Shown piece after piece: positions 7,540 through 14,931 of a stretch of 64,000 nucleotides of DNA. The position numbers and the translations under genes are program-made. Every line of letters starts with the position of its first letter. Positions within the stretch are counted from its first letter, which is position 1. The notes under the pieces were generated by a model. It did no database searches. It saw only the letters and a list, made by a program, of their open reading frames with translations, and was not told where the DNA came from. This DNA comes from Microvirga mediterraneensis (lineage in GTDB: Bacteria; Pseudomonadota; Alphaproteobacteria; Rhizobiales; Beijerinckiaceae). The stretch lies in NCBI RefSeq assembly GCF_013520865.1, contig NZ_JACDXJ010000001.1, forward strand, positions 3,829,501 through 3,893,500. Direction: 5' to 3'.

Positions 7540-7743
7540 TTACATGCGGCGTGCGGTGCGGCGCGCCGAGCGGGCGACGGTCGGACCGGTCACCGCGCCG
7601 ACCGCGCCACCGGCTACCGCGCCGACGGGACCGGCCACGGCACCGACGCCAGCGCCGACGGCCGCGCCGCCGACGCGCTCTTCCGTGGTGGTGCAGGCGG
7701 CTGCCGCGAGGCCGAGGAGTGCGACGAAAGCGAGCTTCTTCAT
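7540..7743 (-). CDS. Small glycine-zipper lipoprotein
   Basis: A 67-residue lipoprotein: MKKLAFVALLGLAAAACTTT is a short signal with lipobox (AAAC, Cys 17). It continues as a Gly/Ala zipper (GGAAVGAGVGAVAGPVGAV) with a basic tail (ARSARRTARRM). Such proteins insert in or brace the outer membrane; the exact role is unknown. ATG 7743 was chosen over the longer frame because it begins the signal peptide. It has its own terminator and possibly its own sigma-EcfG-like promoter, and has no counterpart in standard GTA clusters. Confidence 0.8.
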   Translation of the reverse strand: MKKLAFVALLGLAAAACTTTEERVGGAAVGAGVGAVAGPVGAVAGGAVGAVTGPTVARSARRTARRM

Positions 7744-7830
7744 GAAATCCTCCCAACAAGCGCGGAGCCCAGACACCTTCCGGATGAAGAAAGGGCCCGC
7801 CGCGTCCGCGAACCATGCGGGCGATCTTCT

Positions 7831-7855
7831 AACGCGCTCCTACGGACAAGGTTCA
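7831..7855 (-). promoter_or_regulatory. Candidate sigma-EcfG-like promoter for the lipoprotein
   Basis: On the minus strand: TGAAC, 16 bases, CGTT. The general stress sigma factor of Alphaproteobacteria (EcfG) recognises GGAAC-N16/17-CGTT, so this is one mismatch from consensus. It overlaps the end of the prohead protease gene by three bases and lies 88 bp upstream of the lipoprotein ATG. A single match of this kind can arise by chance. Confidence 0.35.
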
Positions 7856-8389
7856 GGACAATAATCGCACCGTAGCCCTGCGGATGCTGGCGGCGAGCGT
7901 CGGTTCCGTGTGCTTCACGGTTTCGACCCGCGCGTCGGGCAGCATCGGGAAGGTCACGACGGAGATCTCCCACAGGTCGAGCTTCTCCAGCCGGCGCAGG
8001 CCGGTGGGCCGCTCGGAGCGGGCGCGCTCGACGCGAAAGCCGATGGAGAGGCCGTCGACGGCGCCCTCGCGCATGAGCGCGTGGATCTCCCGCGCACGCT
8101 CCACGGCCAGGCTGAGCTTGCCGCGCACGCGCAGGCCCCGCTGGTCCTCCTCGATCGTGAGCCAGCGTCCGATGGGCTGGCCCGGATCGTGCTGCCAGAG
8201 CAGCCGAACGGCGGACGCGCCGCGCTTGCGCAAAGAATCCGAGAACGCGCCCGGCATGACCACGTCCTTTCCGAGATCGGCCGTGCCGAACAGGCTGGCA
8301 TAGCCTTCGAACACGCCGTCGACATCGACCGCGTTCAGCGGCTCGGCCAGGAACTTACGCTCCCGGATGATGGGCAGGCCGGGCTTCAT
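7853..8389 (-). CDS. Prohead protease (GTA gp4-like, HK97 family)
   Basis: A 178-residue phage prohead protease that trims the capsid delta domain during head maturation. Seen: [20 protein letters not shown], the catalytic His in LLWQHD, and the Ser in GLSIGF, followed by [18 protein letters not shown], which is the family signature. The ATG at 8389 overlaps the stop of the preceding small gene (ATGA). Compact but complete. Confidence 0.9.
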   Translation of the reverse strand: MKPGLPIIRERKFLAEPLNAVDVDGVFEGYASLFGTADLGKDVVMPGAFSDSLRKRGASAVRLLWQHDPGQPIGRWLTIEEDQRGLRVRGKLSLAVERAREIHALMREGAVDGLSIGFRVERARSERPTGLRRLEKLDLWEISVVTFPMLPDARVETVKHTEPTLAASIRRATVRLLS

Positions 8390-8535
8390 CGCGCGGCTCC
8401 GCGGATGGTCTTCGGCGGCTTCGCGTCGAGCTTCTCGAGCTGGCGCACGAAGTCGCGGAACACGAGCGTGGCGCGGCCCTGCCCGTCTCGCGCGGCCTTC
8501 GGCTTGCGCGGCGTGCGGGCGATGGAGCGGGTCAT
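8386..8535 (-). CDS. Small basic protein coupled to prohead protease
   Basis: A 49-codon gene (MTRSIARTPRKPKA..., ending KTIRGAAR) found by reading between the two neighbours. Its ATG overlaps the stop of the upstream membrane protein gene and its stop overlaps the protease ATG, both as ATGA. That double coupling is the main evidence that it is real. It has a basic N-terminus and a short helix (DFVRQLEKLD). It occupies the gp3.5 position of RcGTA, but I cannot assign it to that family with certainty. Confidence 0.65.
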   Translation of the reverse strand: MTRSIARTPRKPKAARDGQGRATLVFRDFVRQLEKLDAKPPKTIRGAAR

Positions 8536-8732
8536 GAGGGGTCTCCCGAATGGCGGCGGTTGAAGAGGGACAGCTCGCGCACGAACGCATCGAACCGGCG
8601 ATTGGCCGCGAACAGATCGCGCAAGGTCATGGCAAGCAAAGCGGACGCCCCGCTCGCCCAGACGAAGAGGGCGAGGTGGGCAAGATCGCCGCGCCGGATG
8701 ACGGCCTCGGTGATCTGGTCGAATGAGTTCAT
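8532..8732 (-). CDS. Small GTA-associated membrane protein
   Basis: A 66-residue protein with one hydrophobic segment (LALFVWASGASALLAMTL, about residues 20-38) and a charged C-terminal helix (FDAFVRELSLFNRRHSG). It begins the coupled trio membrane protein - small basic protein - prohead protease. Small genes between portal and protease are usual in RcGTA-like clusters; the role here is unknown. Confidence 0.65.
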   Translation of the reverse strand: MNSFDQITEAVIRRGDLAHLALFVWASGASALLAMTLRDLFAANRRFDAFVRELSLFNRRHSGDPS

Positions 8733-8856
8733 ATTTTGTTCCTGCGCAAGGACTCCGTCAGGGTGGGTGCGCGTGGGGTTGGGATGATCACGGTTTCGGT
8801 GGGGCGCGGTTGCGTGCGGCCTCTCGAGCGGTGTTTTTTGTCTCTTTTACTCAGAT

Positions 8857-9058
8857 GTCATCGCCGGCCCTGTGCCGGCCATCCGGATGCTGTGGACACT
8901 TCGCTGTCATCCCCGGCGCACATAGTGCGGGAAGGGGATCCAGGGTGCTTGGCGTGCGGGTGGATTCCCTTCCTACGATGGCTTCGCATCACCGGCCGGG
9001 AATGACGCTGACGGCGCTTCAGGCGATCGGGATCACCGGGACAAGCCCGGTGAAGTCG
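8857..9058. repeat. Composite REP: type B nested in type A
   Basis: The left half of a type A element (GCCGGCCCTGTGCCGGC hairpin, 8857 to about 8904) and its right half (ATCACCGGGACAAGCCCGGT, about 9007-9058) are separated by a complete type B palindrome (8905-9006, TGTCAT ... ATGAC). This looks like insertion of B into A. It lies between the portal gene and the small membrane protein gene. Confidence 0.75.
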
Positions 9059-9085
9059 TCGCGCCGATGGTGACGGCGAGCGCCT

Positions 9086-10261
9086 TCACCCCCGCCTTCC
9101 CTTGCGTCCCGCAGCACGCCCGTAGCCCACGGCCTCGCGCTTCTCGTCGTCGGACAGGAACGTTGCCGCCGAGACGCGGCGCCAGAGGCTCTCGCGTTCG
9201 TCGGCAAGCGCCTCGATGGCGTCGAGGTCGGGCTCGAGGCGCAGGGTCTCGCCGAATGCCGGAGCGAGCCAGTGCGACAGCGATTCCGCCGTGCGCTTCA
9301 CGAGAGGGATCACAGTCTGGCGATAGAAGGCGCGGTTGGCTTCGGCGTAGTTCGCATGGGTGCTGTCGCCGGGAAGGCCGAGCAGCAGCGGCGGCACGCC
9401 GAAGGCGAGCGCGATCTCGCGGGCGGCGGCGGCTTTCGCCTCGACGAAGTCCATATCCTTCGGCGAGAGCGAGAGCGGCCGCCAGTCGAGGCCGCCTTCG
9501 AGGAGCAGCGGGCGGCCGGCATTGGCGGCGCCCTGGTAATTGGTTTCGAGCTCGCTCTTCAACCGGTCGAACTGAGCGTCGGTGAGCGTCGCGCCGCCGA
9601 CCACGAGGGCCCCGGAGGGACGCGCCGCGTTGTCGAGCAGCGCCTTGTTCCAGGCGCCCGCCGCATTGTGGATGTCGAGCGCGGTCGCGGCCGCCTCCAT
9701 GGGCGAGAGGCCGTAATGATCGTCCGCCGGATGGAACAGGGTCAGGTGCAGGATCGGCGGCAGGGGCTCGTCGTCGCGGATGGCGAAACGCACGACCTGC
9801 GTACCGACTGCATATTCATAGGCCCCCGGCCAGCCGTCCGCGTCCGGCACCACGCGCATCCGGTCGGGCCGCAGGGCATAGAGCTCGTGCAGCGCGCCGT
9901 CGAGGCTCACCGCCTCCACATAGGCGTTGCCGGACACCATGAGGTGGCCGTAGAGGCTCTCCAGGAAGCGCTGTCCGGTCTCGCGCGCATTCGGCCGCGA
10001 GAGCAGGGACAGGAGCGGATGCGCCGCAAGCTCGCGGTCCTCACTCTTGAGCACCAGCGGCAGCGATGCAGCCGCCTCGCTCACGAGCCGCACGGCGCGA
10101 TGCACGATGGCGTTCTTCTGGAATCCTTCGCGGGACAATGCCGTATAATCGCGCGGCGTCCACACGGCGCGTCCGGCGACATAGAGCGCGACTGCGCTTT
10201 GCGCGCGCGAAGCCTTGGCCTCGGGCGGCGCCTGAAGCCAGCGGGTCAGTCGATTGAGCAT
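9086..10261 (-). CDS. Portal protein (GTA gp3-like, HK97 family)
   Basis: The 391-residue portal forms the DNA entry ring at the head vertex. Seen: YTALSREGFQKNAIVHRAVR, SGNAYVEAV, LYALRPDRMRVVPD, ILHLTLFHPADDHYGLSPME, and the C-terminal FGVPPLLLGLPGDSTHANY followed by EANRAFYRQTVIPL, all standard for phage HK97 portals. ATG 10261 (MLNRLTRWLQAPP) was preferred to the upstream extension. An 830-bp gap separates it from the terminase gene, unlike the usual tight spacing. Confidence 0.93.
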   Translation of the reverse strand: MLNRLTRWLQAPPEAKASRAQSAVALYVAGRAVWTPRDYTALSREGFQKNAIVHRAVRLVSEAAASLPLVLKSEDRELAAHPLLSLLSRPNARETGQRFLESLYGHLMVSGNAYVEAVSLDGALHELYALRPDRMRVVPDADGWPGAYEYAVGTQVVRFAIRDDEPLPPILHLTLFHPADDHYGLSPMEAAATALDIHNAAGAWNKALLDNAARPSGALVVGGATLTDAQFDRLKSELETNYQGAANAGRPLLLEGGLDWRPLSLSPKDMDFVEAKAAAAREIALAFGVPPLLLGLPGDSTHANYAEANRAFYRQTVIPLVKRTAESLSHWLAPAFGETLRLEPDLDAIEALADERESLWRRVSAATFLSDDEKREAVGYGRAAGRKGRRG

Positions 10262-10349
10262 GGAAAACTCCTGCCCGAACGGGGCATGAAGGGTGAAGGT
10301 GCGAGTATCTTTCGTGATGTTATGGTCAGGCCGGTAACGACACCCACAC

Positions 10350-10459
10350 GTCATGGCCGGCCCTGTGCCGGCCATCCCGACATGGAGACGCGCGGCGTTT
10401 CAGGTCATCGGGATCACCGGGACTGATCCCCGGATCAAGTCCGGGGACGGTGATGACGT
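10350..10459. repeat. REP-like element, type A (long variant)
   Basis: The left hairpin GCCGGCCCTGTGCCGGC is kept. The right part has an extra CCCCGGATCAAGTCCGGGG hairpin before TGATGACG. The same extended variant is seen at 46740-46847. Confidence 0.85.
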
Positions 10460-11093
10460 GAGGGAGACAGCTGCACCGACGCCTCTGCCCTTGCCCTCCC
10501 GCGATTCAGAATGGCGACAACTTCCGCATCCGGTGATGAAGAAGCGGGCAGTTTCCGTCAGGTTGTCATTGGATGGTCACAGGCCATGGAGTAATCTTCA
10601 GATGTTGCGGGGCATCCGGCGACATTCACGCGCCAGCCGAGCTGGTCCACCCACTTGGCTGGCGCGACCATCAGTTTCTCGAGCTCTGTCGTCCTTTCTC
10701 CTATTCGGGACGACATGAGGCAGATGGCGGGGCGGATCGGCACGGATGGACTGCCATCCGCCCCAGCCTTCCGGCGAATGGCCGCCCTGCTTGCGATACT
10801 TGAAACGGTTCCGTCTCCACGTTTGCAGCATCGGCTCTAAAGTGGTGTCCCCTTTCGGGTCGCATGCTCCAAAGACTCACTCCATGAGGAGACGTTGAGG
10901 ATCGCGCGTCACCACATAGCTTATGCATCGTGGCTCCGTCTTTTGCCCCTACGGGAGTCACGGCGCCCCGGCTGGAGACTTGCGTGAACGTTGTGCTTCG
11001 GCTGGGGCGTTTTTTAAGCCATGGGCAATGCCTCTGACGCTCACCCCTCCCCCTGGGCTTCATCCTTCGAGACGATCGCTGCGCCGCCTGGCA
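10460..11093. other. Gap between portal and terminase genes
   Basis: About 630 bp without a gene I can support. Several overlapping short frames occur on both strands, none with a known family, a good ribosome binding site or a conserved pattern. Near 11060 there is half of a type C palindrome (CATCCTTCGAGACG). It may be remnant sequence from past insertions. Confidence 0.5.
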
Positions 11094-12479
11094 TTACAAC
11101 ACCCGCACACGCGGCTCGCGCTTCTCCCGCAGCATCAGTTCGGTCAGCGCCCAGACGAGCGCGTCCATGCGATCGGGCGAGCGGCCTGAGGTGAGGCCGC
11201 CCGGCCCAAAGTCGCAGAGCTCGTCCTCGAGTTCCGGCAGCGCGCCCACATGGCGCACGCGGGCCTGCGCGTAGAGCACGGAAACCGGCTCGGCGCGCAG
11301 GTACTTGCCGCGCGTCGCGCGCACGCCGATCACCGGCACGGACGGATCGACCTCGCGGATCACGCCGGTCGCCATCTCGCCGCCCTGGTTCGTCTCGACG
11401 ACGAGCGCATCGGCCTCGAAGCGCCGGTAAAGCGCCACGGCCTTAGCGGCCCATTCCGGCGGCTTCAGGTGCGCGGCCGTCGCATCCTCGAGCACATAGG
11501 CGATGCCGTTCTCATCCATCCCGGCCGCAACGATCCCGCAGGAATCGGCGCGCTTCGACGAGGAGGCGGGAGGATCGACGGCAACGACGATGCGGGCAAG
11601 CGGCGGCGCGGCGGCGATCCGGTTCTCCTCGATCACGTCGCGGGTCCACAGGGCATCCGGACGATCCTCGATGATGTCCCCGTCGAGCTCCTGCCGCCCG
11701 AGCCGCGTGCCCGCATAGCGGCGCATGACGGTGTCGAGAAAGACCGGCGCCAAATTCTCCGCATTGTCGGATGTCCGCACCCGCGACACCGCCACCGACG
11801 GATCGGCGAGGAAGCGCTTGATGAGCGGGATCGGCCGCGGGGTGGTCGTCACCATCTGGCGCGGATGCGCCCCGAGGCGAAGGCCGAATTGCAGCATGTC
11901 CCAAGTCTCCTCCACGTGCTTCCACTTGGCGAGTTCGTCGGCCCAGGCGGCGTCGAATTGCGGCCCGCGCAGGGAATCCGGATCCTCGGCCGAGAACACA
12001 TGCGCGACCGCGCCGTTCGCCCATTCGAGCTTGCGCAGGGACGGCGACCAGGCGGGACGCTCATGGCGCGCATGGATGGAGAGAATGCCCGCGGGCCCTT
12101 CCACCATCACGTTACGCGCGTCCGAGAAGGTCTCGCCGATCAGCGCGATGCGCCGTGACGATTGATGGGCGAAATCGGGTTGCGCAAGCGCGATGCCGCG
12201 CACCCATTCGGCGCCGGTGCGGGTCTTGCCCGCCCCGCGCCCGCCGAGCATGAGCCATGTCGTCCAAGGATCGTGGTTGCGCGCGAGACCCGGCAATCGC
12301 TGCTCGGGCCGGCAACGGATCGGCCAATGGCGCAGAACCTGTTCGAAATCGTCTTCAGACCAGGATGCCGTCGCATCCGCGAGCCTCCTCTTCCGCAATA
12401 ACCCGGTTAAGATGGTGAGCAAGTTCGTCGCGCAGCTCGTTGAGGCTGCGTCTCGGTTTATCGTGATGCTCGCTGTCAT
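11094..12479 (-). CDS. Large terminase subunit (GTA gp2-like)
   Basis: The DNA-packaging motor ATPase/nuclease. Seen: Walker A in LMLGGRGAGKTRTGAEW, a Walker B-like segment in GPQFDAAWADELAKW, TTTPRPIPLIKRF (coupling motif region), and C-terminal nuclease acidic residues in VVAVDPPA, VVETNQGGEM and DRMDALVWALTEL. The start is uncertain: ATG 12479 gives 461 aa but overlaps gp1 by 125 bp; TTG codons at 12422 or 12398 would shorten the overlap. The core is intact. Confidence 0.92.
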   Translation of the reverse strand: MTASITINRDAASTSCATNLLTILTGLLRKRRLADATASWSEDDFEQVLRHWPIRCRPEQRLPGLARNHDPWTTWLMLGGRGAGKTRTGAEWVRGIALAQPDFAHQSSRRIALIGETFSDARNVMVEGPAGILSIHARHERPAWSPSLRKLEWANGAVAHVFSAEDPDSLRGPQFDAAWADELAKWKHVEETWDMLQFGLRLGAHPRQMVTTTPRPIPLIKRFLADPSVAVSRVRTSDNAENLAPVFLDTVMRRYAGTRLGRQELDGDIIEDRPDALWTRDVIEENRIAAAPPLARIVVAVDPPASSSKRADSCGIVAAGMDENGIAYVLEDATAAHLKPPEWAAKAVALYRRFEADALVVETNQGGEMATGVIREVDPSVPVIGVRATRGKYLRAEPVSVLYAQARVRHVGALPELEDELCDFGPGGLTSGRSPDRMDALVWALTELMLREKREPRVRVL

Positions 12480-12903
12480 CGAGCGGGGAGCCTTCCTGTT
12501 CCAGCAGGGCCCGGGCGGCCGCCAGCGTCCTGGCATAGGAGGCGAGCCGTCGGGCCGTCTTGTCGTGATCCTTGGCGCGTCCGGTGCGCTGCTCGTCCAT
12601 GAGCGCGTCGATCTGAACCCGCGTCGCCTGGGCGAGAGCCCGGGCCGCATCGTTCACGGATGCTTCGGCGGCCTTGTGAAGGCCCGCGACGCCGCCCTCA
12701 TTCCGGGCGGCCTTGCTCAAGGCGTTCGCCTCGAGGGCGGCGTGGCGCGACGGCCAGCCCCAGCGCTGGCGCATTCGCGCGAAGTGGCTGGCGCTGACGC
12801 CGAGGAGTTTGTGGATGTCCGGCAGATGCTTGCTCGGCTCGCGGGCATAGATCTCCCAAGCCTGCTGCCTCTGCTCGTCGGTGACGTCGATTCTCTGGCG
12901 CAT
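12355..12903 (-). CDS. Putative small terminase / DNA-packaging protein (GTA gp1-like)
   Basis: A 182-residue, largely helical protein. Its N-terminus (VTDEQRQQAWEIYAREPSK, then LLGVSASHFARMRQRWGWP) looks like a helix-turn-helix, as in phage small terminases. The rest is a coiled-coil-like helix region with Arg/Ala repeats. It directly precedes and overlaps the large terminase, the gp1 position. ATG 12903 was chosen; a GTG at 12957 would place the hairpin at 12913-12947 inside the coding sequence. Confidence 0.75.
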   Translation of the reverse strand: MRQRIDVTDEQRQQAWEIYAREPSKHLPDIHKLLGVSASHFARMRQRWGWPSRHAALEANALSKAARNEGGVAGLHKAAEASVNDAARALAQATRVQIDALMDEQRTGRAKDHDKTARRLASYARTLAAARALLEQEGSPLDDSEHHDKPRRSLNELRDELAHHLNRVIAEEEARGCDGILV

Positions 12904-12912
12904 GGAGTAGCC

Positions 12913-12947
12913 AATAAAAAACCGCCCAGGCGAAAGCTCTGGGCGGT
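12913..12947 (-). terminator. Intrinsic terminator just upstream of gp1
   Basis: On the minus strand, ACCGCCCAG / CTGGGCGGT arms (9 bp, loop of 9) are followed by TTTTTA. It ends about 10 bases before the gp1 ATG. It could stop transcripts from the upstream gene or attenuate the GTA operon. No recognisable leader peptide was seen. Confidence 0.75.
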
Positions 12948-12957
12948 GGAGGGACAC

Positions 12958-13409
12958 CGAAACCGTGATGCGGGGGCTGCATTCACACTTCGTCAGTGTT
13001 CACGTTTTGTACTCTAAGAGCGTCACGCTGTCAAGGTGATTGTGTATCATGTTGGGGATTTGAGACGCCGTAAGGGTTTGCACCGTCGCCCGCCTTCCGT
13101 GAAGACGCGTTGTCCACAGGCGAAGGGGCGAGTCGGCAGCCCTGGATCAGATCCGCTCTCGTCCCAAAAGATGCTTCCGGAAAGTTCTCCTAACGGCCGC
13201 ACGCACGGACAATGTTTCATGTATGGGCGATCAAAATCGGAACATACGATAACTCAAATGAAACGTCACGACAGTAACTATAAGTCATAGCGTCAATTCT
13301 CAGCCTAAAACCGCCAAGATCCGGGAGGATATTAATTGTTATTATTTTCGTTCAATCCATGCCGCTCTGGTTATCGCAAATATCTACGCGGCCGAACCTC
13401 GATTTTCAA
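12958..13409. other. Intergenic region upstream of GTA cluster
   Basis: About 450 bp of lower GC than its surroundings, especially 13200-13400. No gene is supported. It must contain the GTA operon promoter, but I could not identify a convincing CtrA-type TTAA-N7-TTAA box. Confidence 0.5.
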
Positions 13410-14468
13410 TCAAGGGAAGCTCACATCGACCGTGATCATCTCGTGATCCGACACGGCCCTGCCCTGCTCGTCCAGTGCCGGTACGAGCAGCGGATTCGTT
13501 GCGGTAAGGCCGCGCACAACCAGCCAGTCGAGCTTTCCGAAGGGCGGTTCGTGCTTGCCGGTCGGTCCCGGCGTCTGGGTCGGCAACGCCAGGTTTGCGT
13601 GCTGCCACGCGAAGCCCGCCTCCTTCAGATCGGCGAACAGCGGCTCGTCGCGCTCGGGGGCCTCGAGCAGGAGATGCCGCTCATCCTCTCCACGCGGCAA
13701 AGCCTTGGTGTTGAAATCCCCGCCGATGACGCAGGGCTCGTTCGGCGCGATGGTCTCGAGCGCGCGCAGGAGGGCGTGGATCTGAGCCCGGCGATCCGCC
13801 GGGGCGGTCTTGCTTTCGAGATGCGTGCCGACGATCCAGAGCGGTGCCGGTGCCCCGGAGACACGGGCGGCCAGTGCCATCCGCCCGCCGATTCGCCGTT
13901 GCGCCCCATCGAAGCCCGAGAACCACAGGCCGTTCTCGTCCAGGGGAATCAGGTGCGGCGCCTCCAGGGCCAGCGCGCTCACGATGGCATTGCCATGAAG
14001 GCTGCAGGCATTCCGCTCACCCGCATGAGCGCGCATCTCCTGCGGGTCACCGAGATCGAGTTCCACGAACTCGACGCCGTAGAGATAGCCCTCGCCCGTC
14101 CCGGCGGTGAGATCGCGGATATTATGCGCGTTGCCTGACCGGGCCATGCCAAGATCGACCTCGCTGAACAGCGCGATATGGGCGCCGGCCAGGGTCATCA
14201 GACGGCGAACCGCCGGCCGGTCCTTCATGCGTTCGGCATTGAAGGCCGCGATTCTCAACGTCCCGGGCCAGGGAATCGGGCGCGCGGGCGGCTCCTGCTC
14301 GATGGCCTGAAAGGCGGGAATGCGCGCGAGGAACGTCCGATACGCGTCCCCGCTTCGTGCTGCATCCTGGCGGGCTTCGTCCAGGACCGGGACTTTCGGG
14401 GCGTCGAGTCTCGGCACTGTCCGATGAACGACGGGGCGCATGGAACCGGCAGCTCGAAAAAGTTTCAT
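13410..14468 (-). CDS. Endonuclease/exonuclease/phosphatase family protein
   Basis: A 352-residue EEP-superfamily hydrolase. Conserved blocks in order: RIAAFNAERM, ALFSEVDLG (metal-binding Glu), WIVGTHLESK, CVIGGDFNTK, FGKLDWLVVRG and the catalytic SDHEMI near the C-terminus. This superfamily includes DNases, inositol phosphatases and sphingomyelinases; the substrate cannot be told here. No signal peptide. ATG 14468 (MKLFRAAG) was chosen; a GTG at 14492 is possible. Its end faces the GTA cluster. Confidence 0.85.
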   Translation of the reverse strand: MKLFRAAGSMRPVVHRTVPRLDAPKVPVLDEARQDAARSGDAYRTFLARIPAFQAIEQEPPARPIPWPGTLRIAAFNAERMKDRPAVRRLMTLAGAHIALFSEVDLGMARSGNAHNIRDLTAGTGEGYLYGVEFVELDLGDPQEMRAHAGERNACSLHGNAIVSALALEAPHLIPLDENGLWFSGFDGAQRRIGGRMALAARVSGAPAPLWIVGTHLESKTAPADRRAQIHALLRALETIAPNEPCVIGGDFNTKALPRGEDERHLLLEAPERDEPLFADLKEAGFAWQHANLALPTQTPGPTGKHEPPFGKLDWLVVRGLTATNPLLVPALDEQGRAVSDHEMITVDVSFP

Positions 14469-14540
14469 CGCAGAGAGGAAATTAGGGCACACTCCTCTTG
14501 CCGTAACGGCACTTCTCGGGAATCTTTCCGCGCGGCCTTA

Positions 14541-14565
14541 GGAACTTATTGGGACGCAGGCCGTT
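14541..14565 (+). promoter_or_regulatory. Sigma-EcfG-type promoter
   Basis: GGAAC (14541-14545), 16 bases, CGTT (14562-14565) is an exact match to the alphaproteobacterial general stress response promoter. It lies 37 bp upstream of the ATG of the small membrane protein gene at 14602, in the right orientation. Confidence 0.65.
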
Positions 14566-14601
14566 ATGTGTGCGCATCAAGCTTTGCAGGGGAGAAGGCC
14601 C

Positions 14602-14796
14602 ATGATCTTTTGGGCTGTTGTTTCCGCGCTCGTCATGGGCGCTTTCGCTTATTTGGGCGACCCCTCTTCCATCCTCGTGAGCGTGGCCGAGATCGGCGGC
14701 GTCATTGCCATGTTCATGCTGATCTGCGCCGCGGAAGCCTTCAGTGTTCCGAAGGGCCCGAACTTCGACAAAGGCCAGGCACAGCCTGAATCCTGA
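14602..14796 (+). CDS. Small stress-linked membrane protein
   Basis: A 64-residue protein with two hydrophobic segments (IFWAVVSALVMGAFAYLG and a segment ending AMFMLICAAEA) and a short polar tail. The ribosome binding site is GGGGAGAAGG before ATG 14602. No named family recognised. The exact EcfG-type promoter upstream suggests induction by the general stress response. Confidence 0.65.
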   Translation: MIFWAVVSALVMGAFAYLGDPSSILVSVAEIGGVIAMFMLICAAEAFSVPKGPNFDKGQAQPES

Positions 14797-14931
14797 CCCC
14801 AGGTAGACCGGACGAATGGGATCCGTCGGCGGGGTCGGCGAAAGGACCGCTAGGCCTCTCAGCCTGCGGCCTCTTGAAACATAGGAACGTTGCGTTAAGT
14901 TACGCCCCGTGATTATGTTTCATGAACGGAC

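Noticed and set aside
10558..10831. Short overlapping frames in the portal-terminase gap
   Set aside because: No family, no ribosome binding site and no agreement between frames; treated as non-coding.
14884..14911. Second EcfG promoter before the first HWE kinase gene
   Set aside because: GGAAC is present at 14884 but no CGTT lies at the right distance (the nearest options are 4 or 19 bases away).
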